A stretch of 64,000 bases of DNA from an uncultured Caproiciproducens sp. (GTDB taxonomy: Bacteria; Bacillota; Clostridia; Oscillospirales; Acutalibacteraceae), in contig NZ_OY761810.1 of the NCBI RefSeq assembly GCF_963664915.1, positions 2,308,661 to 2,372,660 of the forward strand. Direction: 5' to 3'. Position 1 is the stretch's first letter. Each line of letters opens with the position of its first letter. Of this stretch, positions 40,237-49,632 are shown piece by piece. The notes beneath the pieces are model-generated. The model worked only from the letters and a program-made list of their open reading frames with translations. It had not been told where the DNA came from and ran no database searches. The position numbers were made by a program, and so were the translations under genes.

Positions 40237-40923
40237 TTATGAATTATATATTACACCGTCCCTTACACTTACAATCCGATTGCCGTATGCCGCCGCATCA
40301 GCGGAATGAGTTACCATAATGATGGTTTTATCACTTTCACGGTTTATTTCCTTGAGAAGCTTCATAATCTCGGTGCCGGTTTTGCTATCAAGGTTACCGG
40401 TTGGCTCATCGGCAAAAATGATATCGGGACTGTTAATCAGCGCCCTTGCTATGGCCACACGTTGCTGCTGCCCACCGGAAAGTTCTCTGGGTGTATGTTT
40501 TCTTCTATCGCTTAGCCCTACGATTTCGAGAATGTTATTAAGTTGCTTTCGATAGTCTTTCGCGTTTTTTCCATCGAGAAGAATGGGAAGTAAGATATTT
40601 TCCTCTACATTCAAATTGGGAATCAGGTTGTAAAACTGAAAGATGAAGCCGATGCTTCTGCGTCGCATGACGCTTTTTTTCTCATCATTATACCGGGAGA
40701 TATCCTTGCCACCCATCAGCACACTTCCGTTTGTGGGGCTGTCAAGACCTCCCAAAATATAGAGCAGCGTACTTTTTCCCGAACCGGACGGCCCCATAAT
40801 TGATACAAATTCGCCTTTGATGATTTGCAGTGAGATACCATTGAGCACTCTGGTAACGGTGTCACCTATTTTGAAATCTTTTATGATGTTTTCGCCTTCT
40901 ATGGCGACAGGTATTTTAGTCAT
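40237..40923 (-). CDS. ABC transporter ATP-binding protein (MacB/LolD type)
   Basis: A 228-residue ATPase with Walker A GPSGSGKS, Q-loop, signature LSGGQQQR and Walker B IIFADEPTGNLDS; the ADEPTGNLD form is typical of the MacB/BceA/LolD subfamily. It follows the 840-aa FtsX-type permease by 18 bases. The pair sits downstream of a two-component system and a serine hydrolase, as in antimicrobial-peptide or cell-envelope stress modules. Confidence 0.93.
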   Translation of the reverse strand: MTKIPVAIEGENIIKDFKIGDTVTRVLNGISLQIIKGEFVSIMGPSGSGKSTLLYILGGLDSPTNGSVLMGGKDISRYNDEKKSVMRRRSIGFIFQFYNLIPNLNVEENILLPILLDGKNAKDYRKQLNNILEIVGLSDRRKHTPRELSGGQQQRVAIARALINSPDIIFADEPTGNLDSKTGTEIMKLLKEINRESDKTIIMVTHSADAAAYGNRIVSVRDGVIYNS

Positions 40924-40941
40924 GATGCATTCTCCTTATTC

Positions 40942-43464
40942 TTATTCGAATTTAATCTCTTCCACGAGCTTCATTTTAGAGCCTTTCAAAATCGGGACAA
41001 CGGAACCAATCAGGGTGATCATGATTCCCGCAAGGCCAGCCATAATAAATATTCCTGCGTCCAACTCCGGGGTAACCGATATTTTCGGGCCGGCAACAAT
41101 AAAGATCGTTCCTATTTCCATGTATGAGACGAACATTCCGATAACCGCGCCAATAAGCCCTGATGTAAACCCTTCAATCAGCGTCATTTTTACATTCTGA
41201 CGGTTGCTCATTCCCACCGATTTGTACATGGCGATGGAGCGTTTCCTTTGAATATAGTTGATGAGCAAATTGTTGATAATTCCGACAGCCGCAAGCAACA
41301 GGATAAAATAGGTAAGCTTTCGCATTGGATCCAAAAACGAGTTAACGGTACTCATCGCATCATGGTTAAATTCATCTATTGTACGGCTCCAATTTGTTTT
41401 GTTCCCGAACAAATTGCGAATCTGTACCATAACGGCATCCGGGTCGGCTGCGGTATAGGCAAGCATATCGTAATTCTGTACACCGAATTCACTCTTTGCA
41501 TAGGCAGCCGGAATAACGGCGTCCGAATTGTCCGCTCGTGACTGAAAGCTTCCTATGATTTGGTATTCATACGTATTATCGTTATAAGTAAGACCGATGG
41601 TATCGCCAATCCTCAGATTGTGCTTTGTCAGACAATCTTTACTGAGTAAGATGTTTCGCCCACCTCCGAAGGCGGTTTCAATTTTATTCTTTGTCTGATC
41701 ATTTTCATATTTTAAATTGAGCATAGAATTATGCAGGCCGATATCATCCACGGCTTCCATTTGATTAAAGGTAAAACCGTCTGTGCTGATTTCATTATTC
41801 AGTTCATAAATAGGCAAAACGCTCTTGATTCCTTTGATATTTTTAATCTCATTTACAAATTCACTGCTCATGGTTGCCTGCGTGAAACCGTTCAGTTTAG
41901 CGCCATGGAAAACGTCGCCCACATAGGAGGAAACAAAGCTTCCGATCACACTAATTGCGATAACTGCCGACAGGCTGATGAACAACAGCGTGATATTCTG
42001 GCTCACACTTTTATTCTGTTTCATGTTCCGGGCGGCAAGCCTGCCTTCGTTGCCGAATATCAACCCGTAAACCCGCTCCAGAACATAGGAGAAAAGGTTT
42101 GTAAGCATCGGAATAATGATAATTGTTGCCGCAATCAGTCCAAGCAATGAAAAACCTCCCGCCAGCGTGAGCTGGTTTCCGGAGTTTTTATTCACAATAC
42201 GCGGAAGAATGATGGAGAGGATAAAAAGGACGGTTCCAAATACGAGTTTTGTCTTGTTAGAGATATTCTTTTCTTCTACCGTACCCAAAACGACATCCTT
42301 TACTGGGAGACGGCTTGCCCTGCAGATCGGGAGATAAGCACTTAGCATAGATACGGCAACTGCTACCGTGCAGGAAAGCAGAATGTTAAGCGGTGAAACC
42401 ACCATCGGTATTTCGATGCCCATCGACAGTGATTCCCCCAGCCCGCCCAAGAGCAGTTTCAAAATACCGTAGCCCAACGGGATGCTGAGCAGGCCTCCGG
42501 TAATTCCGTATATCAGACTTTCGAGCAACAGAATTCTAGTCGTCGTCTTCTCTGAAGCGCCAATGCTGCGAAAGGTTCCGATGACCGGAAGCCGCTCTAG
42601 CGTGATGACCTTGTAACTGCTGAAAATAATAAAAACACTCATTGTAAGGGCGAAAAAGCTGATCAGGTAAAACGGCAGAGATTTCTGTTTTGCATCCGAT
42701 GCGACTCCAGCTTCGTCATAAACCTTTGTCACATTATATTTTTCCGAAGACAGGGAAGCCGACAGTTCAGATTTCAGTTTTTCTGTACTTACTCCGTCGG
42801 ATGGCACAATCAGTATTTTTCTGTTGCCGCCGGAAGTGTTTAGAATGGAGGATAGGGTATCCTTTGGAAGCAGAGCGTTAACGCCCCTCGTGTTCCTCAG
42901 AAACACCGTGTCATAGGCGGCTACGGCGGCAAGCCTGAATTTGTATTTCGTTTCACCTATGGTAAGCGTGACGGTATCTCCCGGCTTAATCTCATATTTG
43001 GCCGTGAATTTTTCTGGAAGAACAATATTGTTTCCGGTAAAATCAGTAAGTGTGGCGCCGTTCAGCAGCCGGGGCTTATTGATGGAGTTCAGTTCATTCA
43101 GATCGGCTGCAATCAGGTCAATGTTCTCATAATAGCTGTCTTTGTTGTAGAGTGCCGATGTCGTTACAAAACCAACCTTGTTTTTTATGGAGGCAATCTG
43201 TGGTATTTTTTTTTCCGAAATCCAGACTATATTACCGTTTGCGTCCTGTTTCGCTGAAACCGATATGGTCGCTGTTCCAGCCGAGCCTTTTGCCATCTTC
43301 TGCTGGGCGCTTTCATAGGAATCCCCGATTGCCATGGAAACAAACAGCAACGTTGATGACAGAACAATAGACAGCAGCATTACGATTGTTCTTAGTTTCC
43401 GCTCTCTGATATTGTTTACAATGTACTTTAGTATGATCTTCAAATATGCACCTGCTTTCTTCAA
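40942..43464 (-). CDS. FtsX-family ABC transporter permease
   Basis: An 840-residue membrane protein. One N-terminal segment, a large extracellular domain and three segments (FtsX core) are followed by a second extracellular domain and another FtsX core, the usual duplicated permease layout. Both cores carry the RxxxIgxxRSIGAS/KSVGMS motif. It probably works with the ATPase downstream as a mechanotransmitting or lipid/peptide exporter. Substrate unknown. Confidence 0.9.
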   Translation of the reverse strand: MKKAGAYLKIILKYIVNNIRERKLRTIVMLLSIVLSSTLLFVSMAIGDSYESAQQKMAKGSAGTATISVSAKQDANGNIVWISEKKIPQIASIKNKVGFVTTSALYNKDSYYENIDLIAADLNELNSINKPRLLNGATLTDFTGNNIVLPEKFTAKYEIKPGDTVTLTIGETKYKFRLAAVAAYDTVFLRNTRGVNALLPKDTLSSILNTSGGNRKILIVPSDGVSTEKLKSELSASLSSEKYNVTKVYDEAGVASDAKQKSLPFYLISFFALTMSVFIIFSSYKVITLERLPVIGTFRSIGASEKTTTRILLLESLIYGITGGLLSIPLGYGILKLLLGGLGESLSMGIEIPMVVSPLNILLSCTVAVAVSMLSAYLPICRASRLPVKDVVLGTVEEKNISNKTKLVFGTVLFILSIILPRIVNKNSGNQLTLAGGFSLLGLIAATIIIIPMLTNLFSYVLERVYGLIFGNEGRLAARNMKQNKSVSQNITLLFISLSAVIAISVIGSFVSSYVGDVFHGAKLNGFTQATMSSEFVNEIKNIKGIKSVLPIYELNNEISTDGFTFNQMEAVDDIGLHNSMLNLKYENDQTKNKIETAFGGGRNILLSKDCLTKHNLRIGDTIGLTYNDNTYEYQIIGSFQSRADNSDAVIPAAYAKSEFGVQNYDMLAYTAADPDAVMVQIRNLFGNKTNWSRTIDEFNHDAMSTVNSFLDPMRKLTYFILLLAAVGIINNLLINYIQRKRSIAMYKSVGMSNRQNVKMTLIEGFTSGLIGAVIGMFVSYMEIGTIFIVAGPKISVTPELDAGIFIMAGLAGIMITLIGSVVPILKGSKMKLVEEIKFE

Positions 43465-43566
43465 TCAAAAAGATTGATAACTTATGTTAAAACTATAAGC
43501 CATCAACCTTTTTTTATCTTAAAGCCAGTCTTAATTTACCTTGCCGGACATGCAGATGTTTCATGT

Positions 43567-45447
43567 TCAGAATTTCATTCCATTCATAAGATACATAAAT
43601 ACAATATTGGGAATAAAGAGCGAAGTCAGTATTGATAATGCTATTTTTAATTTTAAGTCGGTTTCATTCTTGATCCAGACAAGTCCAACAAGAACTGTTG
43701 AAACAATTGCAATTCCCGCGCATGACCAGCAAACGATGGGGATCGTCGGCTGGATTGCATGAAAGACAAGGGATGTATCTCCGATCAAATACAGCAAGGC
43801 TGCAAGAGCATTGAGTGAAAAGTAGGAAATGATCAAAATTGCTTCCGACATGAGCGTTATTTTTACAGCCCGGTTTAGTCCTGTATCCCGCTTTCTATTT
43901 TTTATGAGTGAAATCAAAAGGATCAGAGCAAACACCGCAAATAGTGGCTGGGAGATCATCGACAGAATCAAGAGTGACCATAGGGCAGTAGGAATCTTAA
44001 AGAAATCAAAACCTAATATGCTTATGGCCTGTTTGCCGCCAATGTCAGAGAATCTGCAATAATTTCCGTTTTCTTTACAGTAAAACATCCCGTTGCCGAT
44101 GTAATAGAAATCCCAATTAAAATCACTGCTTGAAAAGTTCAGGTTTCCGTCATGATCGCATTTGACTTTACATGTTATCATGACTGATTTGGTCTTCAAA
44201 AAATCGGTGTCCCCGTATTCCGAATAGGAATACCTGCCGCTGATTGCATTTGCGTCCATATCAAAAGGAACAGCGGCGATATTGGAAACTCCTTGGGGCC
44301 GGTTGCCTGAAAGAAGCTTATAAACCATATCAATGTATTCATTGCATACTTTTCCGCTGCCCGCTGAGTCCGTATTGATCGCAATGAATATACCGACATT
44401 CTTTTCCTTCAGAAGAGAGACCTTTGAAGAAAAGCAAGGCAGATGACCTCCAAATTCGATCGTTTTGTAACCGCCTCGGACTGATTCATAAAACCCAAGG
44501 GTAAAGCCTGCCAGTCTGCCGTCTTCCGGGTACTGATGCGTATGCATCCGGGCGGCTGTATCGGAGTTCAGAATTCGTTTCCCATTGAATTCTCCGTTGT
44601 TCAGATGAGCAAGCATGAAATTTGCCATGTCCGAAGCTGAAGCGCAGATTGAACCAGCCGGATGGTCGCTAAGCAGCGTGTACTTCCGCTCAAAGTACTG
44701 CCCGAATAGGCTCAGATACGGTTTCGCCATGGACGGGAGTAAGGACTTTGTAAGCCCATAAGAAGAATGGTTCATTTCGAGCGGCTCCAGTATGTTTTTG
44801 GTAATGTACCGGTCGAGCGGTTCCCCCGAAGCAATTTCAACCAGATAACCAGCCAGTGAGATACCGTAGCCGTTATATTGGCAAAAGGTCCCCGGTTTCC
44901 GGATAACGGGCGGCAAGTTTTCCTTCAAATCGCTTTCAAGTGTTTTCATTGAATCGGAAAGAACGTCTCCCGAACTTGGAACAAGCAGCGGAATTCGGAA
45001 ATCAAGACCCGACGTATGGGTCAACAGAGTTCTTAAAGTAACAGGTGAAGAAAACGGATTGTTAACTTTAAAAGTCGTCAGATAGCTGTTTACATCCTTA
45101 TCCAATGAAAGCTTACCCTTTTCTACCATCTGCATGACGGCTGTCGCGGTAAACACCTTCGAAACAGATGCGATCTGAAACGATGTACTCTCAACATCTA
45201 CGGGAACCTTGCTTTCCAAATCTGCATAGCCATATCCTTTTTCAAGAAGGACTTTCCCATCTTTTACAACGGATACTGCCGCTCCGGCCACATGGTCATC
45301 GGGAAGAGTCTTTTTAAGATATTCGTCCGTCATTTTTTCGAGGCTTTGAGCGATGCTAACGCTTCTCACTGCTTGTGCCGGGGAGGTTATGCTGAAAAGC
45401 AAAACAGAGCATACCGCAGCACAAATAATTTTCTTGAATATTCTCAA
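43567..45447 (-). CDS. Secreted/membrane serine hydrolase (beta-lactamase/PBP4* type)
   Basis: 626 residues from TTG 45447 (AAGGAG 8 bases upstream). A signal peptide (about 1-26, ending SPAQA) leads into a class C beta-lactamase-like domain with S94-V-S-K97 (SxxK). The second motif position reads YNG where YSN is common. The C-terminal 170 residues hold four membrane segments. Likely a D-amino-acid peptidase or esterase at the cell surface; actual beta-lactam resistance cannot be inferred. Confidence 0.85.
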   Translation of the reverse strand: MRIFKKIICAAVCSVLLFSITSPAQAVRSVSIAQSLEKMTDEYLKKTLPDDHVAGAAVSVVKDGKVLLEKGYGYADLESKVPVDVESTSFQIASVSKVFTATAVMQMVEKGKLSLDKDVNSYLTTFKVNNPFSSPVTLRTLLTHTSGLDFRIPLLVPSSGDVLSDSMKTLESDLKENLPPVIRKPGTFCQYNGYGISLAGYLVEIASGEPLDRYITKNILEPLEMNHSSYGLTKSLLPSMAKPYLSLFGQYFERKYTLLSDHPAGSICASASDMANFMLAHLNNGEFNGKRILNSDTAARMHTHQYPEDGRLAGFTLGFYESVRGGYKTIEFGGHLPCFSSKVSLLKEKNVGIFIAINTDSAGSGKVCNEYIDMVYKLLSGNRPQGVSNIAAVPFDMDANAISGRYSYSEYGDTDFLKTKSVMITCKVKCDHDGNLNFSSSDFNWDFYYIGNGMFYCKENGNYCRFSDIGGKQAISILGFDFFKIPTALWSLLILSMISQPLFAVFALILLISLIKNRKRDTGLNRAVKITLMSEAILIISYFSLNALAALLYLIGDTSLVFHAIQPTIPIVCWSCAGIAIVSTVLVGLVWIKNETDLKLKIALSILTSLFIPNIVFMYLMNGMKF

Positions 45448-45474
45448 TATCAGTTCTCCTTCCGGCCATTGCAT

Positions 45475-45515
45475 AAAAAAGGTTGCAGGCCCACTTCAAT
45501 AGTAGACCTGCAACC
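45475..45515 (-). terminator. Terminator after the histidine kinase gene
   Basis: GGTTGCAGG (45481-45489) pairs with CCTGCAACC (45507-45515), followed on the minus strand by T6. Confidence 0.8.
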
Positions 45516-45548
45516 TTAATTCACTGTCCTATGAATCTTAATTTATCC

Positions 45549-46955
45549 TTAATTCTGTTTTGCGAACTCAATGGTGATGCATGTACCGGAGCCGGGCTCG
45601 CTTTCCGCCAAAATGCTCCCTCCGTGCAGCGCGATAATCTGTTTGGCAATTGCCATTCCCAAACCAGAACCCTCCGGTTTTTCCGCTGAATTTTCTCCCC
45701 GGTAATACCGGACGAACAAATTGTCCAGTTCTTCCTTTTTCATTCCGCAGCCATCATCCTGTACGCTGATTTTAATGCGGTCACCAGACCTGATGAAAAC
45801 GGAAATCTCCGTTTCCCTATCGTTATGCACCAGAGCGTTGGTAATCAAATTATTTAGTGCTCGCTTTAAGAGCACCGCGTCAAATGTAAGCTCAATCGTA
45901 TCATCCGTGCTGAAAAAAGAGATATTTCTGTCTTCGTATTCCGGATTGTTGAGCAAATCAATCACCAGCTCTTTTGTAAAGCGTACAATATTCTGCCTGC
46001 TCTTATGCAGCGGAAGCATTTCATTTTTCAACTGATAGGTGAGCTTTAAATCGTTGATAAGCGCCTCAGCATAAGCGGTATTCTTCAATATGATGCCGCC
46101 GTATTCTTTGATAACGTCAACCTCTGGATGAGAATCAGTATCGGAAATGAGTTCGGCATAACCCCTGATGGGCGATAAAGGAGTTTTCAGATCATGAGTG
46201 ATATTGGCGATCCACTCCTCGCGCAGCTTTTCATCCTTGGCTCTTGCCTCATCACTCGATCTTATCTCCGCGTTCATGGCATTCAGTTCCTCGTAAATAT
46301 CGCCAAACGAGCCGTTGTTCGAAACGGGTATATAGGTGCGTGAAACAATTCCCCTGATCGATTTTCGGATATGTTTTGTTTGCTTCGCGACTAAGAAACT
46401 GTATATAAAGCCTGCTATGACTAAAAGAAGCAGCGTAACTCCAAGCATTACAAACACAACTGGCTTGAAGGTTGTAAATCTGTCCCCGCTTACATACATG
46501 GTAACTTTGGAAATCTGCACGGGAAAACCGATCATATACGTCCACTCTTTATCGCCCAAATGAAGATTCGCCGAAAACACGGAATCCTTTCCGATTCCGT
46601 TCTGATAGATATTCAGTATAGCCGAAGGAGAATAATGCGACGGAACACCTTGTGGCTTATCAAAGCATTGAATTTCATTTCCGTTAGCATCAATGATTTG
46701 AAGCCACAGGTCGTTTTCCTGCAACAGTTTCAGACCTGATTGCTTGATTTGGGGCACATCGCCGGTAAAAATGATATACTCGGAAAAATCCTTTGTGAAA
46801 TCAATCGGCCATTTGCTGAATTCAACATGACCGTCCGGCTTTTGTATGGTTATATTATAAACGACCATGCCGACCCCCGCCGCTAGCGTTCCAATAAGCA
46901 AAATAAAGAAAATAACGTAAATATGGAATGCCGACTTATATCCTGACCGTTTCAT
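45549..46955 (-). CDS. Sensor histidine kinase
   Basis: 468 residues. Membrane segments at about 12-34 and 165-190 enclose an extracellular sensing domain of about 130 residues. A HAMP-like linker, HisKA with His254 (THDLKTPLSPIRGY) and HATPase with N-box NNLITNALVH and G-boxes DDGCGM and GSGLGMAIAK follow. It starts directly after the response-regulator stop. Probably senses a cell-envelope signal for the transporter and hydrolase downstream. Confidence 0.95.
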   Translation of the reverse strand: MKRSGYKSAFHIYVIFFILLIGTLAAGVGMVVYNITIQKPDGHVEFSKWPIDFTKDFSEYIIFTGDVPQIKQSGLKLLQENDLWLQIIDANGNEIQCFDKPQGVPSHYSPSAILNIYQNGIGKDSVFSANLHLGDKEWTYMIGFPVQISKVTMYVSGDRFTTFKPVVFVMLGVTLLLLVIAGFIYSFLVAKQTKHIRKSIRGIVSRTYIPVSNNGSFGDIYEELNAMNAEIRSSDEARAKDEKLREEWIANITHDLKTPLSPIRGYAELISDTDSHPEVDVIKEYGGIILKNTAYAEALINDLKLTYQLKNEMLPLHKSRQNIVRFTKELVIDLLNNPEYEDRNISFFSTDDTIELTFDAVLLKRALNNLITNALVHNDRETEISVFIRSGDRIKISVQDDGCGMKKEELDNLFVRYYRGENSAEKPEGSGLGMAIAKQIIALHGGSILAESEPGSGTCITIEFAKQN

Positions 46956-47693
46956 TTAGTTATCCCTTTTCACAAGTCTGTATCCAAGTCCCTTTACTGT
47001 TTGAAGCAGTTTGGGATTTGTCGGATTATCCTCTATCTTTTCTCGGATATGATGAATATGAACCATAACGGTATTGTCGCAGCCGACGCTGTCCTCTCCC
47101 CAGACCTGCTCGTATAGGCGCTCTTTGCTGATGATCTTGTTTGGATTTTCGGCAAGGTAGCGAAGCACTCCGAATTCTCTTGCAGTAAACTCAAGCTCAA
47201 TGTCGTTTTTATATACACGGCAGCCGTCAATGTCGATTCTCAAGTTGCTTAAAAGTATCTGCTGTTTTACGTTATTTTTATCTGAGCAATCATATTGCTG
47301 CCTGCGCAGCTGTGCCTTTATCCGAAACACTATCTCTCTCGGGCTGAAAGGCTTCGTTATATAATCATCGCCGCCGCTGCTTAAGCCCAATATTTTGTCT
47401 ATATCATCGTTTTTGGAAGACAGAAACATGATCGGACAATATGAAAATTCCCGAATTTTCTTACATACCTCTATTCCGTCAATATCTGGAAGCATGATGT
47501 CCAAAACAATTGCATCCGGCCGATGCATTTTGCATAAATAGATAGCTTCCTGCCCACTCGAGGCTTTAAGAATATTTTTGAATCCATCCTTTTTAAGCAC
47601 TTTCTCAAGCAAGTCGCCTATATCCTTTTCGTCATCTACAATCAGAATTTTTTTTTCAAGCAAACTTCCATAGATTGCATTTTGTCCAAGCAT
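46956..47693 (-). CDS. OmpR-family response regulator
   Basis: 245 residues from ATG 47693, 7 bases after GGAGGT. Receiver domain with D20, D21 and phosphoacceptor D65 (IVLDIMLPD), then a winged-helix domain ending VKGLGYRLVKRDN. The open frame extends upstream through the preceding gene, but the ribosome binding site fixes the start. Partner of the kinase encoded next. Confidence 0.95.
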   Translation of the reverse strand: MLGQNAIYGSLLEKKILIVDDEKDIGDLLEKVLKKDGFKNILKASSGQEAIYLCKMHRPDAIVLDIMLPDIDGIEVCKKIREFSYCPIMFLSSKNDDIDKILGLSSGGDDYITKPFSPREIVFRIKAQLRRQQYDCSDKNNVKQQILLSNLRIDIDGCRVYKNDIELEFTAREFGVLRYLAENPNKIISKERLYEQVWGEDSVGCDNTVMVHIHHIREKIEDNPTNPKLLQTVKGLGYRLVKRDN

Positions 47694-47707
47694 TCTATTC
47701 ACCTCCA

Positions 47708-47893
47708 TTAGATCTTCCTTATGTTTTCCTTCAGCCTTCCATCCGTAGGCTTTGGCGTGTCTTTGGGAATTGCCCATGCATGTGCAAAACGAATAGCCCC
47801 GTCAATTCTGTTTTCTTCACACAGCTTTTGTATTCTGCGTTCTGAAATGCCCCATTTTTTGGCCGCCTGTTTTACAGAAATGTAGTCCAACAT
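47708..47893 (-). CDS. Small helix-turn-helix DNA-binding protein (excisionase-like)
   Basis: 61 residues, YISVKQAAKKWGISERRIQKLCEENRIDGA and onward: a MerR/excisionase-type winged helix found widely beside Firmicute two-component genes. A GGAGGG site precedes ATG 47893. It is the first gene of the leftward operon and lies 14 bases before the response-regulator start. It could regulate the operon or be an excision factor; context favours the former. Confidence 0.8.
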   Translation of the reverse strand: MLDYISVKQAAKKWGISERRIQKLCEENRIDGAIRFAHAWAIPKDTPKPTDGRLKENIRKI

Positions 47894-48064
47894 ATGCGCC
47901 CTCCACTAGATGCTTTTATTTGATTATATACGGAAAAACGAATAAAATCAATAGAATAAATCTTAACTTTATATGTTGTGTAGCCTTTCACTTTTTCCTA
48001 AAGAGAAGTGAGGGGCATTTTTTATGCCTTCTCTTTCTCGTTCGAAAGGAGTGTGTTCGTAAAT

Positions 48065-48421
48065 ATGAAACAAGGAAACTTTTTTGTCGTACAAAATCAG
48101 ATTTTCGATTTAAAAATGTCACCGATTGTTTTTTATGTGTACTGCTATCTCTGCAAATGCAGAAACAAAAAGAGCGGATGTTACCCAAGCAAGCAGACCA
48201 TCGCATCAGCCTGCGGGATTGCAGTCAGTTCTGTCAGCAAAGCAATCAAACAGCTTTCCGATACAAGACTTATTATTGTTACAAAAAACTTCAGAGGCGG
48301 AAAGCAAATCAATAATTCCTATGAGATTACCGGTTTATCTGCCTGCCAGTCGGATGCCCCCATAGGTCATGGTGGTCTATGCCCCGTCTTGCAAACGGAT
48401 AGGAGTAAACAAGAAGAATAA
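48065..48421 (+). CDS. Helix-turn-helix protein of the ICE/plasmid replication type
   Basis: 118 residues from ATG 48065. NFFVVQNQIFDLKMSPIVFYVY then SKQTIASACGIAVSSVSKAIKQL is a winged-helix arrangement common in conjugative-element and phage replication initiators of Clostridia. AAGGAG lies about 13 bases upstream, slightly far. It diverges from the two-component operon. A frame from 48008 exists but has no ribosome binding site. Confidence 0.7.
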   Translation: MKQGNFFVVQNQIFDLKMSPIVFYVYCYLCKCRNKKSGCYPSKQTIASACGIAVSSVSKAIKQLSDTRLIIVTKNFRGGKQINNSYEITGLSACQSDAPIGHGGLCPVLQTDRSKQEE

Positions 48422-48517
48422 TAACTTCCCAATAACAACAATCTTTATCAACAGAGAAAGAAAATATATAGGGGTATATCTGTAAAAACAGCAGGGTTGA
48501 AAATGGTGCAGGTTAAA

Positions 48518-48633
48518 GGAGTTATGCTGCTTAGGCAGCATAACTCCCGGAAACGCCCACCGGCAAAGCCGTTGGGGGATTTGAAAGTGACATAACTTTT
48601 TGTCCGGTACCGCAAATTGTTATGTCAGATTTT
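48518..48633 (+). other. Three consecutive stem-loops in a non-coding stretch
   Basis: A 13-bp perfect hairpin (48518-48530 with 48535-48547), a 9-bp hairpin with wobble (about 48557-48577), and a 9-bp hairpin (48588-48596 with 48619-48627) ending in T5. The rest of 48422-48701 holds no gene. The last stem could be a terminator; the first two have no T-run. Confidence 0.6.
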
Positions 48634-48701
48634 TAAGAAATGGCGGTAATCAGCCACTTTTGTTCCTCTGTTTTTGTATACCGCTATGAAAGGAGCACAT
48701 T

Positions 48702-48908
48702 ATGCCATTTTTATGTAAGGGAGATTTCAGTGTGCATTCCAAAACAATTAATGGAGTTCAATATGTTACCTTCAGCTTTTTTGAGGGAGAAAATACGATT
48801 TTTGATAAGGTCGGAAACCTTATTACGCATTCCTGTGAAGCAACCGAAGAGGTCAAGATTACGTCCGAATCTTTAGTGGATAATGGTATAGCTATCAAAG
48901 AGGATTGA
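48702..48908 (+). CDS. Small hypothetical island protein (68 aa)
   Basis: Starts MPFLCKGDFSVHSKTINGVQ behind AAGGAG (48689-48694). It appears to be a small beta-rich domain of the type carried by conjugative elements; function unknown. The same frame continues open for 39 codons after its TGA stop, so this may be the front part of a longer gene. Confidence 0.6.
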   Translation: MPFLCKGDFSVHSKTINGVQYVTFSFFEGENTIFDKVGNLITHSCEATEEVKITSESLVDNGIAIKED

Positions 48909-49028
48909 TGGTATCCTGTCGTGCTAAAGGATGTGCGACTATGGCACAGACAAGCACAGGCTGATATGGACACTCACGAATTCACCTTGCCGGTAAATCC
49001 TGAGCAAGGCTACAGGGATAAAAAATAA
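48909..49028 (+). pseudogene. In-frame continuation after the TGA of the 68-aa gene
   Basis: Directly after TGA 48906-48908 the frame reads WYPVVLKDVRLWHRQAQADM and goes on to TAA 49026-49028 with no other stop. It has no start signals of its own. It is either the tail of a gene cut by a nonsense change or chance. Confidence 0.3.
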
Positions 49029-49062
49029 AGCCGAACCTTCGCTAAAAGGCTCGGCTTTACAT
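49027..49062 (+). terminator. Terminator
   Basis: Stem AAAGCCGA-CCTT / AAGGCTCGGCTTT (one mismatch) with T-poor tail, so moderate. Confidence 0.5.
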
Positions 49063-49186
49063 GTATTTTAACATGATACATTCGGCTATTCCACAGCGCG
49101 AAGGGAACAAAATACGAGAGTATCATCCCTTGAATTCGCCCAAAAGTTAAACAATATTTGAATTAAGTAGCCATAAGAGCTTATGA

Positions 49187-49360
49187 ATCAGGCTGAATAC
49201 CTACAGTCGCATTGAAGAATTTCTGCTGATTATCTCGAAGTATACTCATATAACCGAGCTGATTGAACGGATCGTGGTTTATGAAAAGATGTTGAACGAG
49301 GATGGTAGCAAAAGCCAGTGGGTGAATATTTACTGTAAATTTGTGGGGTGTGTAGGCTAA
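49187..49360 (+). pseudogene. C-terminal remnant of a large serine recombinase
   Basis: From a stop at 49184-49186 the frame reads IRLNTYSRIEEFLL, then KYTHITELIERIVVYEKMLN and ends VNIYCKFVGCVG. This has the pattern of the C-terminal end (DUF4368-like) of Tn4451/TndX-type recombinases. The catalytic N-terminus is gone. The surrounding 49063-49186 and 49361-49495 hold no gene. Confidence 0.6.
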
Positions 49361-49495
49361 TCAAAGATAGCAGTAGAAAAAAAGAATTTATAAAGTAAGG
49401 GGATAGGATATTAATATAGTGTTTGATCAGAAAGATGCTACTGTAATTACTTTGGCATTTTTTTATTATGATCTGGCATATTTTATATATTAGTG

Positions 49496-49524
49496 TTGCG
49501 TTAGAATAAAAAATTTGTTATTAT
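49496..49524 (+). promoter_or_regulatory. Predicted promoter of the 393-aa gene
   Basis: TTGCGT (49496-49501), a 17-base spacer and TATTAT (49519-49524). A CTTGCA/TGCAAG hairpin lies in the leader near 49553-49567. Confidence 0.55.
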
Positions 49525-49632
49525 GTAAAAAATGGATGCTAATCTTGCAATTCTATATGCAAGATTAGGTTCGGTTCTGTTATGATTACTTTTTTAGCAT
49601 ATAGAACAACTATCGCGATGTGGAGGTGCATA

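Noticed and set aside
47920-48315. 131-aa plus-strand ORF overlapping the HTH gene at 48065
   Set aside because: Different frame, no ribosome binding site; the 48065 frame has the winged-helix pattern.
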